Shown: positions 24,664 through 36,502 of the stretch, in pieces
How the letters are laid out: each line of letters opens with the position of its first letter
Position numbering within the stretch: the stretch's first letter is position 1
Assembly (NCBI GenBank): GCA_022661535.1
Contig: JAKULF010000007.1
Location: forward strand, 1,798,001-1,862,000
Source: Eutypa lata
Lineage: Eukaryota > Ascomycota > Sordariomycetes > Xylariales > Diatrypaceae
Length of the DNA stretch: 64,000 nucleotides
Direction: 5' to 3'
Program-made: the position numbers and the translations under genes
The notes under the pieces: model-generated
What the model was told of the DNA's origin: nothing
The model's input: the letters and a program-made list of their open reading frames with translations, nothing else
Database searches by the model: none

Positions 24664-26691
24664 CTACTTTCTATTATACACTATCCGGCCTGCAACCCAC
24701 GTTTCTCTAACCTTCAAGGATCGTAGATCTTCAATATCTAGAGTTTCAAGGGGTTGGTCCAGGACCACCCAGTCAGCATATGAACCACGTCTTATGACGC
24801 CCGCCTTGCCTCTCATAAAACCACCGTGTGCCGGGCCGTCCGTGAAGCCTCGGATCGCCTGGTCGAGGTCTAGACTTTCTTCGGCGTACCAACCGTTGGC
24901 ATAGCCTTCCGGGCTTTGCCCTGTGTGGGGGTTTTTCCTAGTGACGGCGGAATATATGCCTTGGAAGGGATTTGGTGGCTCCACGGGGAAGTCGCTGCCT
25001 AGCACGGGATTTACATCTAACAGTGATCGCATTCTATATGCCTCTTTCGTGGTTCGCTCTTTTCCGAGCCTTATCTCGGCATAGCTCATGTCAGATGTGG
25101 CGTGGGTAGGTTGCACCGAAGGAATGATACCCAGTGCATGCATCCGGGCTTGGTCATCTGGATGAATAATTTGGGCATGCTCAATGCGGAAGCGATGATG
25201 CGACTGGCAAGCCCTTAGGTTCTGACTGGGACAAAGGAGCCTTAGAGCAGCTGTAATTGAATCCACGGCGTGCCTGTTTGCGAGGTCGCCGATAGCATGG
25301 ATGTTGACCTGATAGCCTCGAGTTGCCCACGCTGTGGTTACGTAGACTAGTTCAGAGGCATTGACAAGTAGAGACCCGGAAGTCTCAGGTCGATCAGTAT
25401 ACGGGTCGATCAACGCACTTCCCCAGCTTCCCAGAGCGCCATCTGATTTCTGTTAGAAAGAAGAAACATTGCAAACTATGATCTAGGTAGAACTTACCAG
25501 CAAACAGCTTCACGCTCTGAATACTTAGCCACCCGTCAGGGTCGACATATTTCTCAACCTCATCAGGGCAGAACGTATTTCGCTCATAACACTCTATCAC
25601 TGTAGCATCTAGAGTTAGTTGTCGTTTGTCTAAGTTTTTCCCGGGGGCTTACGATTTATACGTGGAGCTAATGAAAGATGCCGGCATCTACGGGATTTAA
25701 GAGATAGGAAGTAAGTGTAGAAGTTGCTTACTGGCGTATACCCTTACGGTCCAGTCGTCTCCCCTTGCTAATGATTTATAGAGCTCGAGGTTTCCAGGAG
25801 TCACCCCAGCATCGTGGATACCGACAAGACCAACCTCGTTGAGCTTAGCCATCGCGCTTTGCACAAACCTTGTCTTTTTATTATTGTTAGGCTTCGGCCA
25901 CAACGCCGTGACTATGTCCATCTGCAGAAGCTAGAGTTAGACATTGTTTCGAAGCTGGAGCAAGGAATGCTTACAGCATTGTCACAGAAGACACCCATGC
26001 CTGGTTCTCGAACGACTTCACCGCCATCCACATCTGATATGGGATCCGGCAGTAGATTTAGCACTGCTTGGGAGACCCAAATACAATGGACATCGACTCG
26101 GTCGAGCATTATGTACAGGTCCTTCAATTTATCGTCTGCTGAGAGGTCGGCCTGGTCACATGCTGTTAGTATCGACCTTAGAGACATGTACGAGACGACA
26201 GGTTCACACACAGCAGTTGGCGTTTGCCCTAAAACCATTTGATCCCACCCAACACCTCGTAACCACTCTTCCCGCGATCCAGCTTGCGGGTTACGGTCCA
26301 GATATTCTCGAACACGTGATCTAGCCTCATCCATAGACCGAGCTCCAAAAAGGTCGACAGAGTTCAGAAACTCGCCATATTGAAGGAGATGGCCGTGCCC
26401 ATCCCAGAGCCCGGGCATCGCGTAACCTAGATCCGCATTCCGGGCTAGATCTGAGTCGGCGTCCGCCTGGAACACATCCGAAAAGGCGCCGGTGGGCGAC
26501 ACGGAGAAGCAGTTCACGTAGGGTTGTGCGGCGTGGTTCGTCAGAACAGATTGATAGCAGTGCGTCTCGGAGTAAAAATAGTTAAGCGCCCCTTCACGAA
26601 GCTTGATGAGACCAGCTAGTCCGACAACGGCGACTGACGGGTACAACCAGAGCCTGTCACGGCGTACGCCAGGAATGCGTAGCCAGTCCAT
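24664..26691 (-). CDS. amidohydrolase family 3 (YtcJ-like) protein with N-terminal membrane anchor
   Basis: Four exons (26691-25975, 25921-25732, 25599-25498, 25442-24664) give 595 residues. Residues 14-30 (LWLYPSVAVVGLAGLIK) form a probable signal-anchor. The amidohydrolase fold shows AMPGLWDGHGHLLQYGE (metal-ligand His 99 and 101), SLRSILTACDQADLS, IYVDGAL-like LFA|DGALGSWGSAL across the third junction, QVNIHAIGDLANRHAVDS, HHRFRIEHAQIIHPDD, PSVQPTHATSDM and VLGSDFPVEPPNPFQGIYSAVTR with the late catalytic Asp, then the closing strand GSYADWVVLDQPLETL. Family members hydrolyse N-substituted amides or related C-N bonds with one or two metals; the substrate is unknown. All introns are short (54, 132 and 55 bases) with consensus ends. 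No functionally linked neighbour is evident. Confidence 0.9.
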
Positions 26692-27852
26692 CTTCTCTTA
26701 CTCAGGATAGAACGCTCTAAACTCCGGTAGTTGGTTGAAAGACAGCGTTGTCTTGGCAGAAATATGCTAAACTAGGGGTTACGAAGTATATCCCCTTGGA
26801 TTTTCTATAGACTGGACTGACTGGATTGGGTTGGGCAGCATATGGGACAGCGAGCGATAGGCAGCTAACAACACATGCCCCAACTAACTCCTCCGATATT
26901 AAGGTGTGAAGTGAACATGCATGTCCCCACCTTACTTACATATGCAGGAACCGCGATAACGATAACTTTCTCGATACTCTCGTCCGATTGGCGCTGGTGG
27001 AAGGTGTTACGGAACCAGTGGTATTTGTAAGTCCCGGCTTGGTCACCTGGCAATTGGCGCTGTTAGTACTTACCTATTGGCTGGAACTTGAGCGTCTTCA
27101 GTTTAATTAAGTATATACTTACAACATGACTTTGCAAATGAGAGAGCTACAAGCTAAAAAACAAACTCTTCTAGGTATTGCCGGTACTCTTATCCAAGTT
27201 TAAAAAGAAAGTCGGTCTTCTATTTGGTAGTATATATCAAGGTACCTACTGCAGGTGGTATACATACGGGCCGGTGTATGTGAACCGGGGTCTGGGATGT
27301 TAATGAGTTTGTCTCAGGGCTGTGAATTCCAGGGCGAACGGCTTGAACCCCACCAGGTAGACTAGATGAGCGATGGTAATAGATAATGCAAGTCATATCA
27401 CGTCTGACACTCATCCAACTTCTCAAGTTTATGTATAAATGTTGAAACATTGTTGTCTTAAAAGATCTATCTAGAGCTTAAAGGAGTTATATGGAATATG
27501 AAGCTGGTTTTTACGTGATCACATTTAAGGATACTACCACCTACAGTGGTGTATGTATATACTTATTTACGTATTACTGTAATGGATCTACGTGGGGGCG
27601 GGGTAAATTCCTCAGTGCTGAGACGTCAAAGGGCCATCGATCACATCTGCATATTCTTCGTCGTTATACTTTGATTGGCGACATTTTGACATACATTACA
27701 CAAATCAGACGCTCCAATAAACTGCAAAACCAAAGGGGCCTTTATCGGCATATACGTCACTAGTTATCCCTCCACTACAGACGGGATCGTACAGATTTAG
27801 AAACACGACACCCTGGAATCCGAGACATCCCGTTTCACACATATAAATTATA
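26692..27852. other. divergent intergenic region
   Basis: About 1.2 kb between the divergent amidohydrolase and phosphatase genes, so it holds both promoters. Short ORFs have no features. A TATAAATTATAATG sequence runs directly into the phosphatase start codon. No RNA gene seen. Confidence 0.5.
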
Positions 27853-28975
27853 ATGGCTAGTGCAGCAGCAGCAGCAGACCTCCGCAAACTCGCCGAGACA
27901 GACGTATCGAAGGAAATCCCCAAGGAGCACTACGGCCCGGTGCTCTTCAGCCCACCCTTCGTGTACGTCGACGGGACGTTCAACTCGCGCGACCTGGGTC
28001 TCGTCCCCGAGAGCCCCCTGCGCGCCGGCTTCGTCTACCGGTCCGGCGCGCTCCACCACCTCACCGACAACGGCAAGGCGGTGCTGGGCGGGAAGCTCGG
28101 GATCAAGCGGATCTTCGACCTCCGGTCGCCGGAGGAGCGCGAGAGGGCCCCCGAGCCCACCCTCGACGGCGTCGAGCACACGTGGATCCCGAGCGCCCGC
28201 CCCGACGAGCAGCCCGACCTGAAGTGGTTCGTCTCGGGGGGCGGCGAGGAGGGCTACCGGCGCATGTACCTGGATGCCATCGAGGTCTACCAAGAGAGTT
28301 GGAAGGAGATCCTCCAGCACGTCAGAGATAGGTCGGATGAGCCGTTCTTGATTCATTGTACTGGTATGTTTTGATACCCGGATTATTCGCGATGGGTCCT
28401 TAGCCGTATTTGCTTTTCCTTGGTAATCCAGGAGAGGCCTTTCGGTAGCTAACTACCTGGTAGCTGGGCGGGATAGAACCGGTGTAATCTCAGGTCTCCT
28501 TCTCACCTTGGCAGGGGCCTCCGAGGAGATGATTATCTTAGACTACTTACTGTCTAGGATTGGATCAGAGCCAGTACGGTAAGTAATTGTCGAGATTATC
28601 TTCTTCCTTTCATGGCTAGAATAAGTGCTTGAAATTACGCAAAGTGCATGTTCGGGAGAAACGGACTGCCCAACAACTCCTGTGCCTCGCTAAAATATCG
28701 GTAAAGAACCAATTGCTGACTCCGGATGTTGCAGTGTTGAGCTACTCAACTTTGCTCAGGCCGGGACAAATGCTCCAAGTCACGACCACCCGGGTTTCTA
28801 TAACCTCTGTAGTTTGCGCCATTCTTCGTGGAATGCGTTTATGGAAGGAGTGCAACAGGAGTACGGCGGCTTCGAGCAGTTCGTCAGGAATAACCTAGGG
28901 TTCACAGAGGATGATTTGGTCAGAATCAGGGCCAACCTGACCAGACCCCGGATTCCCGCCGAGAGCAATTCCTAA
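27853..28975 (+). CDS. tyrosine/serine phosphatase family protein (fungal, PF13350 type)
   Basis: Three exons (27853-28363, 28464-28578, 28735-28975) give 288 residues. It begins MASAAAAADLRKLAET; the Ala run is encoded by a CAG-repeat tract. NSRDLG (substrate-side signature), RAGFVYRSGAL and KRIFDLRSPEERERAPEP are typical of this family. The P-loop HCTAGRDRTG has catalytic Cys169 and Arg175. It is interrupted by intron 1 after HCT and restored by splicing (ACTG|GTATGT ... GGTAG|CTGGGC). After a 156-base intron the protein continues VELLNFAQAGTNAP, GFYNLCSLRHSSWNAF and GVQQEYGGFEQFVRNNLGF, matching the family end. Expected: cytosolic phosphatase acting on phosphoprotein or phosphoinositide. 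Exon 1 is very GC-rich compared with exons 2-3. Confidence 0.9.
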
Positions 28976-29215
28976 CAGTTTTCTTTACAGCACGACAGTA
29001 CCTACTCGGGGGATTAGATAGCTTTCATGATACCATTCTTAGCTTCATTTCAACTTTCCAACAAACTTGCCGGAGATTAAATTAAGAAATTGCCGAAGTC
29101 AAGGCTCATTATTAAGCTAGTTCATGATTCATTGCATCTAGCATTCCACGCTGACGAACTCGCTATAGTGATAGTTGTCGTAGAATCCAAATACCATAGC
29201 GCAAACACAGATTGG

Positions 29216-30440
29216 TCAAGTTATTGCATTGATGATTTCTTCTAGCCGGACTAACCACATATGCCACTCCTCACTTACACACTGTCGAATGCTCGTAGCT
29301 AGCAAGCTGCCGGCATCCCCTATAACCCATATGTGCCGGCATAAGTGCAGCGGTATGGCATAGTAAGCGAGGACTAGTAATGCGATGGGTGTTTTCGCAG
29401 ATAGAAGCACTATGAATTCGGGCTGCGTAGTGACGGGCCACGTGTTCATCTGCAGATAAGTTGAGAACGAAGTAGAATGCTGCCCCTTTTCTTCAACGTC
29501 GTTCAACACCCATTGGATCCTGTCTAGGGCATCCTGGCATGCTATCTTCTCGTTGTCCTTCAACTCTTCCGAAGCGGAGATGAAATCTCTAAGCTCGGCA
29601 GTGTGAGACCCCGAGGCTTTCCGTTCCGAAGCCCCCTGCGTCGTCCGAATCGCCTGGCCCAGTTTCGACTCGAGCATCAGGTGCCACGTGCCCTCCGTGA
29701 CAATCCGCAATCCACGATGCAACTGCATGTAGCCGATGAACCGATCTAAGAAATCGTCCTTATTCTCGGATGCCACGGTATCGTGGAGCATGTGCATTGC
29801 CATGAAGAAGGAGAATAGGAGGATCGCGATGCAGTTCTCCTGTGTTACGGTTGGTGGTTCCCGGTTGAAGATACTCAGGGCATGGGTCTGGAGGCCGACC
29901 GCTTGGTGCCTATAAAACTGGCTCCTAGCGGGCCGTATATGGGCAAGATGCAGCGCAGAAAATCCTAGCATCTCGTTTATCAGAAACGGGGAAGCGAGGG
30001 CGGCTTCGACTATCACAGAGGAATCCATTGGACCACCCCCTTCGGCAGCCATCGGCAGATCGAAATTGCTGCGGCTGAAGTGGTAAAACAGCTCCAGCTG
30101 GTTCGCATCCGCGCTCTCGACAGCCGGAAGATCCGGGTCAGGCGAGCTTGAGTGAGGAGACGCGAGGGAGGCAATGACAGAGCCATGACCGCTGGTTGGC
30201 GTCGATACCGCTTCCGGCCTCATCGGAAGGTTAGGTTGCGATGATAGGAATGGGCAAGGCTTCGAAATGATCGAACAGTTCGCACATGCCGGCCGGGTTT
30301 CATCGCACTAAAATACCATAGCATTCAGCTATCGACGGTTCGAAGACTTGATTTATGACATGTTCTGGTCCTACCTTGATATGCCTCCGTTTACATTCGG
30401 AGCAGCCCGCCCTCGACTTCCTATGTGTTCGCCGAGGCAT
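29216..30440 (-). CDS. Zn2Cys6 transcription factor
   Basis: Two exons (30440-30375, 30307-29216) give 385 residues. The binuclear cluster is Cys13-x2-Cys16-x6-Cys23-x6-Cys30-x2-Cys33-x6-Cys40, with the intron falling between RRHIK and CDETRP. The second exon alone would lack half the zinc cluster, so the upstream exon is essential. The rest matches the compact fungal Zn2Cys6 regulators (STARP type): NQLELFYHFSRSNFDLP, SPFLINEMLGFSALHLAHIRP, FYRHQAVGLQTHALSIFN and LLFSFFMAMHMLHDT. It is likely nuclear and binds CGG triplets; target genes are unknown. It lies 240 bases from the 3' end of the phosphatase gene (convergent). Confidence 0.9.
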
Positions 30441-30998
30441 TTTAGTACGACATTACTTCAGACTTGTCATGATATATTTGGTATGTTCGCGAATTAGTTA
30501 CTTAAAAACTGCCAGTGTTTGTCTTGGGAAAGGGTTGTTTAATGCAATACTTTCTAAGCTGAACTTCACTTAACTCAGTTACATACTTACTCGCGTGCCT
30601 GCCCACTTCTTTTTTCTTAAGCCTTGGCGCTTAACTAAAGGCCCGGTAGTCCAATATTGCACTAAACAGAACTAAGTATTCAATGTTGTTATATAAGTGT
30701 GTATACCGTCAACCTTGATCTCAAGTACTCGATCCAGTCATTAACCTTTTCAATAAATGGTGTAAACTCACTTATCCAATCTACCCCTTGTCATTTTGGA
30801 ACGGCTTATATGCTTATAAGACAGGGACTTCATTACGGGTTTCAAATAGTTACACTGTCAAATTAGTTTGGAATTTGCTATTTAATTGAAACGATGTTGT
30901 CCCTTAGCTACTCTATATAAGCACACCAGACACTCTAGATTAATATTGTAGTGAAAGTTACAGGGGGAAACAGGCCACTTCATGACATATTGAGGCCA
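30441..30998. other. promoter of the Zn2Cys6 gene and 3' flank of the RTA1-like gene
   Basis: AT-rich sequence with no ORF of note. A TATATAAGC at about 30912-30920 is TATA-like but is not positioned for either neighbour. Confidence 0.45.
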
Positions 30999-31915
30999 TT
31001 AACTTCCTTCCCGGTCAGTAAAGCATATCTCTGTTCCATCAGAGTTTACCCTCTCGACATCCCCCTTCTGCTGAACCTTGTCCGGGTACCACATAAAGAA
31101 CACAACCATAACTATCCACATCAGCAAGGCATCGAAGATATACAGCGTCCACTCATTCTGTAACAAGTAGCCCTCCTTGCCCACGGCGAACTCGATGACC
31201 CGAAAAATGCTCCGAACCATGATAAGTAAGCTCACCCCGTACAGCATCATCATCATTTGTTTCCACTCTATGTTGTCATAAGTTTCAGGGGCCACCTTGT
31301 ACTGCTGATACCGGTACTGGAAGAGTACTGCCGTGACAGCAAACAAACCAAACATGATGATTTGGATCAATAAACCTGCCACGACAATATTTTGCCCCAT
31401 TTGTGCATTGTCTCCCATCGCCATGAGCCCAGCAGCACTACCCTGTACAAGGAACGAGAACACATCTCCGAGGACGAAAGTCTTCGTCAACCGGGTGACA
31501 CGAATTATTAAGTATTGTTCGCCGTGTATGGCCCGGACTATGCGGCCCAAGACCATGTAGATAGAGGCTGCAAAGAGGGCGGGTGGTAGTAGAATGAATG
31601 TGTTTTGGATAATGTAGGGCATAAGTTTTCCGGTGCCGAAGTGTGCTGCAATACGGGCAGAAAACCCGATAACCTCGACTGGGAGACGTTAGTTAGAGGA
31701 CCTGTAAGTTGCTATTAAACAAGACGGTTGTGAGTTTACATACAAATACCGCCAATTGCGAAAGGAGAGCAGAACCAGAGCTTCGTTTTCCATAAGTAGT
31801 AACAATGCGCACTAGTGATGGCAAAGAACAAGATGTCGAATATGATTGCAGCCGCGAGCGAGGGGACATAATCCCAGAGATAGTATCCCTGCGCATAGGG
31901 CTCGAGTGTAGCCAT
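30999..31915 (-). CDS. RTA1-like seven-helix membrane protein
   Basis: Two exons (31915-31744, 31678-30999) give 283 residues. Recognised by the RTA1 family layout: YYLWDYVPSLAAAIIFDILFF near the start, then GGIFEVIGFSARIAAHF across the junction, LMPYIIQNTFILLPPALFAASIYMVLGRIVRAI, the family signature FVLGDVFSFLVQGSAAGLMA, GQNIVVAGLLIQIIMFG, and SIFRVIEFAVGKEGYLLQNEW before the last helix. Seven hydrophobic segments fit. Related yeast proteins (Rta1, Rsb1) are linked to sterol-toxin resistance and sphingoid-base export; a lipid-transport role here is inference. An in-frame ATG at 31981 would add 22 residues; I chose the inner ATG because family members start just before the first helix. Confidence 0.9.
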
Positions 31916-32682
31916 AGTGGTAAGAAAGGCACCAAAGAGGCCCTCTGGAATGAATAAATGGATACAGTTCTTTCTTTTCAAGGCGAGAGCGTAATTGCAG
32001 AAGTGTGATGTTTTGGGGTTCTTTCAAGGGGTTGAAGAGCTATATATACGTATCGAAGTTCCTCAAGGAGTGCCATGCAAGCAACCCTCGTATTTGACTT
32101 TTCATCCCACATAGTAGTTAGAAAGCACTTAATCCAGGAAAACTCACAGATCTAATACAAACTTAAAACTGTTGGTGAGCATTGAGCTGAATACCTAATA
32201 TCTAAGTGAGGAATGGAGTTCCTATGCGTTAGTCAGGGGGCGGATCGTTCTCTTAATACGCACCAATTAGAAGACGCTCAGAACGCGTATAAGTCTTGGC
32301 ACGACGGCGACAGGGTTGTGACCCCCTAAATTAGTACTTGTTGACGAACACACCAGCTGCGCCCGTGTATCGTGGTTTAAAGAACCCCCCTGTTCGAAAC
32401 CAATTGACCAATGAGCTCGTCGTCTTTACGTGGATACAACGAACACTCTAGGGACAATGCCTGAATCATGATGATCAGATCGAAGTCCTAGTCCTATTTT
32501 CTCCACCAGTATCGCCGCAAGAATATCTACATCTATAGTGCTTTCATAGTTGTTGACGGGGGGTAGCATTGGTATAAATGGTAGACAACCATTTCTCTCT
32601 GACCTCTCCTGCTCATTGTCGTAATAACCTACCTAATACCTCAAGTCACTCGCTTTCAACTTCAGGGGTACATTGAATCATT
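31916..32682. other. divergent promoter region of RTA1-like and tannase genes
   Basis: No gene. TATATATACG at 32041-32050 sits about 125 bases upstream of the RTA1-like start and is a plausible TATA element for it. GGTATAAATG at 32571-32580 is a plausible TATA box about 100 bases upstream of the tannase start. Confidence 0.5.
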
Positions 32683-34417
32683 ATGTCGGTCACCGTGCCA
32701 GCGTCGTCTTGTGCGACGGCTGCTATTGCCACTCCATCCCTCTTCGGCGCCAGTATTATTTCGATGGCAGCAAATTTGGTGTCGAATTACAGCTCGGAAG
32801 TTTCCGAGCAGTACTACTACAACCACCCGTCAATCTCCGTCAAAGGACTCGACTATTGCAACGTCACCGTCACTTACACCCACCCGGGTCAGAACGACAC
32901 ACTAAATGTAGAAACGTGGCTGCCCCTGAAAAACTGGAATGGCCGGCTCCAGGCGGTCGGTGGAGGTGGTTATATTGCCGGGAGGTTCTTTCTCTCCTAC
33001 ACGGGGATGGCGGGGGCACTTGGCGAAGGGTATGCAGCCACTACCCTTGACTCCGGTCTGCCTCCTTCGGCATATACTCCAGACGAATGGGCACAGATAA
33101 GTCCGGGGAACGTTGGTCTCTATACGCTTCAAAACCTTGCCTCTGTATCCTTGAATGATCAGGTAAGAACAACGCTCCTTTTTCCGACCCCCGAAGACCT
33201 AGACCGCTGATACGTTCAAGGCTATCATCTCGAAATCTCTCGTCGAGAGCTTCTATGGAGAACCACCAAAATATTCTTATTGGAGTGGTTGCTCTCAAGG
33301 TGGACGCCAAGGTCTCATGCTTGCGCAACGGTACCCAGATGCTTACGACGGTATCGCTGCCGCCGCCCCAGGTATCAACTGGGGCGAGCTCATCCCCGGC
33401 GCATCCTGGGCCCAGGCCATGATGAATGTGATCCAAGAATTCCCGTATCCTTGCGAATTCGAAGCTCTAACCGCCGCCGCCGTTGCCAAGTGCGACCCTC
33501 TCGACGGGATAACAGACGGCCTTATTAGCGATCCAGATGCGTGCCAGTTCGACGCCTTCCGCTTGGTCGGAGCCACTATCAACTGCACCCAGACAGGGAA
33601 GAATATGAAGATCAGCGAAACCGCCGCATATATCGCGAACTTGACGTGGACTGGGCTCACGACCGTTGATGGTCGGCATTTGTGGTACGGCCCGGACTAC
33701 CAGGCTCGACTTACGGGTAACCCGACTCTGGCAAAAACGACCTCTGACCTGGGCTATGCGATGACAACCTGCAGCGCCAATGGCACATGCGCGGGCATGG
33801 ACACAGGTCTGGGTGAGGCGTGGTTGAAGTACTGGGTAACCAAGGATCCCACGTTCAAGATGGCAGACATCAAATCCCAGCAAGAATTCTCTGAGTTGTT
33901 TCATGCCTCGGTTCAACAGTTTGGCTCTATGGTCGGGACTGCAGACCCCGATCTGTCCGCGTTGCGCAACGCAGGCGGCAAGATCATCACCTACCACGGA
34001 CTGGTGAGTATCGCCCCCGTCCCCTAAAGTTCATGGTCTCGTAAACTAACCTGCTGTCCTTATCTACAGGCCGATGGACTTATTCCCGTCAAAGGTACAA
34101 CTGATTATTACGACAAAGCAAGCGACATCACCCCGGATATCCATGACTTCTATCGCTACTTCAAGGTCCCCGGACTTGCACACTGTTCTGGAGGAAACGG
34201 CGGACAGCCAACGGCCGCCTTTCAGGCCCTGGTTGACTGGGTGGAGAATGGTGTTTCCCCTGAGGTCCTTCCCATTAGCTTCCAGGACAAGAACGGGATA
34301 CAGAACAATAGGATCCTTTGCCCTTACCCCCAAATAGCCCATCTAAAATCTGATGATGGAGACGTCACAAAGGAGGATTCCTTCGAGTGCGTTAGTGCCA
34401 CGATATCCGAGCTTTGA
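32683..34417 (+). CDS. tannase / feruloyl esterase family protein
   Basis: Three exons (32683-33162, 33221-34003, 34070-34417) give 536 residues. The family's CS-D-HC arrangement is complete: nucleophile Ser185 in WSGCSQGGRQG next to Cys184, Asp423 in the exon-3 start ADGLIPV, and His459 next to Cys460 in VPGLAHCSGG. Cys184-Cys460 is the known stabilising disulfide of this fold. Other signatures are WNGRLQAVGGGGY, AATTLDSG, YPDAYDGIAAAAPGINW and the Cys-rich lid with DPLDGITDG (calcium loop). It should hydrolyse ester bonds of ferulic or gallic acid in plant material. The N-terminus aligns directly with the mature part of family members (SSCATAAIATPSLFGA) and no good signal peptide is visible; an in-frame TGA lies just upstream of the ATG. 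Confidence 0.92.
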
Positions 34418-35532
34418 GGGTAGATATTTTTTTCGTCCGCGGCTATCCTCATCGAAAGGCAATGAACTAAAGAGTCGAGGGGGGTGAGGCTTGAATCTAA
34501 ATGGCTCTTTATGTTCCTGACTAAGTACCGATCTCAATGTAACCTTCTGTACCTTTCAGTTTAAATATAATTTATTTTAATACTCTTTTGTCCTTTTATT
34601 GTAACAGGCCTTAAGAGTAAACTATAGTGATCCTTTTACTACCTGATAAATAGTTTATAGGCTGATTTATATAGAAGCAGGTCGTTACCACTGCCCAGAA
34701 TCAATGACACGCTTTGGTCTAAGTAGTCAAGTTTAAATAATATCTACATAATATCACTACTGCTTTGGCAACTTGAGAGGTTTATGTAAGCAACCCTTGG
34801 GATACAACTTACCTAAGTTCATTCTTCAGTTGCATTCGAAAATGTTCGGTATTCGGGTATCGGCACAGCAGTCACTATTGTTGGTTTGTAGTTTGTTTGT
34901 ATATTTTAGTTAAGAATCATGTTATCGTGGCTATTCGCATCATTGCCAAGCTCCCCTGTGTCACGTCACAAGAAGAGAGAACTTTCTTAAAACTTGTTTT
35001 GATCAAAACCTATCGCTTCGAGGTATGATATCACCAGCCACACAAGCCACAAATCACTTGCCTCCCTTTCAAAGCAGTCTGATATCTTGATTGGTTGCTG
35101 ATCCCATTTAGTCCCCACCATCCGACGTCATAGGGGTCCTGTCGTTATCGACGTGTGCCCCACTGTGCCAAGTTTCAGGGTCTTGAGCTTCGATCCGCCC
35201 GATTGAATCCCTACAATCGCAGTCATGATCTACAGGGCTGGCCATTTACTACGTAGTGTACCACCGTTGACTGCGTGGCTTGACATCATGGAAGATGTGC
35301 CCTTCCAGCCCTTCAAGTTTGGCAGCATTTGCTGCTAAGGCGTCATCAGCAGTCACGACTCCCTGCCAGCCTATATAATGGGGGCAATGCTCTCGAAGAA
35401 CAGTTAAACATTAGCATCTTTAGTACTCTGAACTATCAAATTCACAAACACTCCAAACTATCTACCTTCAAAAGAAGATATCTACTATAACATTACTCAA
35501 CACTAAACAATACCAAACACAAATAATCCAAA
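34418..35532. promoter_or_regulatory. long upstream region of the small His-rich gene
   Basis: The first half is AT-rich 3' flank of the tannase gene without ORFs. The second half looks like a strong inducible promoter: GACGTCA at 35124-35130 (CRE-like) followed at once by AGGGGT at 35132-35137 (STRE-like), TATATAAT at 35372-35379, and an A/C-rich leader up to the ATG. Which factors bind is inference from the motifs. Confidence 0.5.
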
Positions 35533-35896
35533 ATGCCGTTCCGCTCTACACGCCGCACCCACCACACCACAACAACCACGGCTCCCCGTCGGGGTCTGTT
35601 CGGCCGCAGCAAGCCTGCCCACCACCAGCACACCACCACTACCACCAGGCCAGTCCACCATCAAGCGCCAGTCCACCACCAGAAGCGCCATGCCACCTTT
35701 AGTGACAAGATCTCCGGGGCGATGCTCAAGCTGAAGGGGACCTTGAGAGGCCACCCAGGCGAGAAGGTAAGCAATATCAAAGACTCCCAACAGCAAAGCA
35801 ACTTAGGTTCTAACAAAATATCCACAGGCCGCGGGCACTCGTCGCATGCGCGGAACTGACGGCCGAGGCAGCCGTCGCACTCGGCGCCATTACTAG
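35533..35896 (+). CDS. small basic His/Thr-rich protein
   Basis: Two exons (35533-35766, 35828-35896) give 100 residues. The first 50 residues are Thr/His/Arg low-complexity (RTHHTTTTTAPRRGLFG, HHQHTTTTTRPVHH). A conserved-looking end follows, with FSDKISGAMLKLKGTLRGHPGEK joined by splicing to AAGTRRMRGTDGRGSRR and a terminal Tyr. Small proteins of this shape, ending in KAAGTRRMxGTDGRG, are familiar from many ascomycetes, but I know of no assigned function. The long leader, TATA box and CRE/STRE-like sites suggest high or stress-responsive expression. Very basic, no membrane segment or signal peptide. Confidence 0.8.
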
Positions 35897-36285
35897 ACGG
35901 TAGACCGAGCCGTCCTCTTTGCTCGTTTGCTTGTTGTATTTCGATAGTGTGGATTGAGTTGATGATACCCTATTTTGGTCATTGGGCGGTGATGATGCAT
36001 GGATGTTACGCTGTTACGATTACTATGTAAAACTTATTACCAACCTTTATATAAATAACAATTGATAATGTGTCTTTCACTACTACTGTGTCTTCTTGTC
36101 GCGTGTTTGGTAGGACGTCACTGGAGCCACGTATATTGCCAAGATGACTTTTGTCGTCTTCAGAATGTCAGTTAAGGCCAGTAATCAAAGCTCAATGGCA
36201 GATAAGTTAGTCCTTGTCTTTGCGTTTCTTTTAAAGCCGACTGCGAAGTAGGAGTCAGCGCAGCTGGTTATAGATACATACGTAC

Positions 36286-36324
36286 CCTGATGATCCCCTT
36301 TGCTGGGGCTAAAAAGGCAGTGAA
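36286..36324 (+). repeat. 39-base dispersed repeat, copy 1
   Basis: Matches the copy at 36503-36541 in the same orientation at all but three positions. The core is a small hairpin, CCCC-TTTGCT-GGGG, followed by the invariant tail TAAAAAGGCAGTGAA. Similarity extends a few bases upstream (AGATA..ACGTAC). Confidence 0.75.
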
Positions 36325-36502
36325 GGTAATCCACCTGCCAAATGCTGACAAGTAAAGCCAATTAAAGTAAACCTCTAGTTCTACAAAAATCTAGAAGAGT
36401 AGATAGTATCAAGTAGCACTCCCCTTATAGTTAACCCTATCGCCTATTTACAACGCTGCCTAAATAGGGAGAAATGATATCTTATCTCATAGATAACGTA
36501 CT

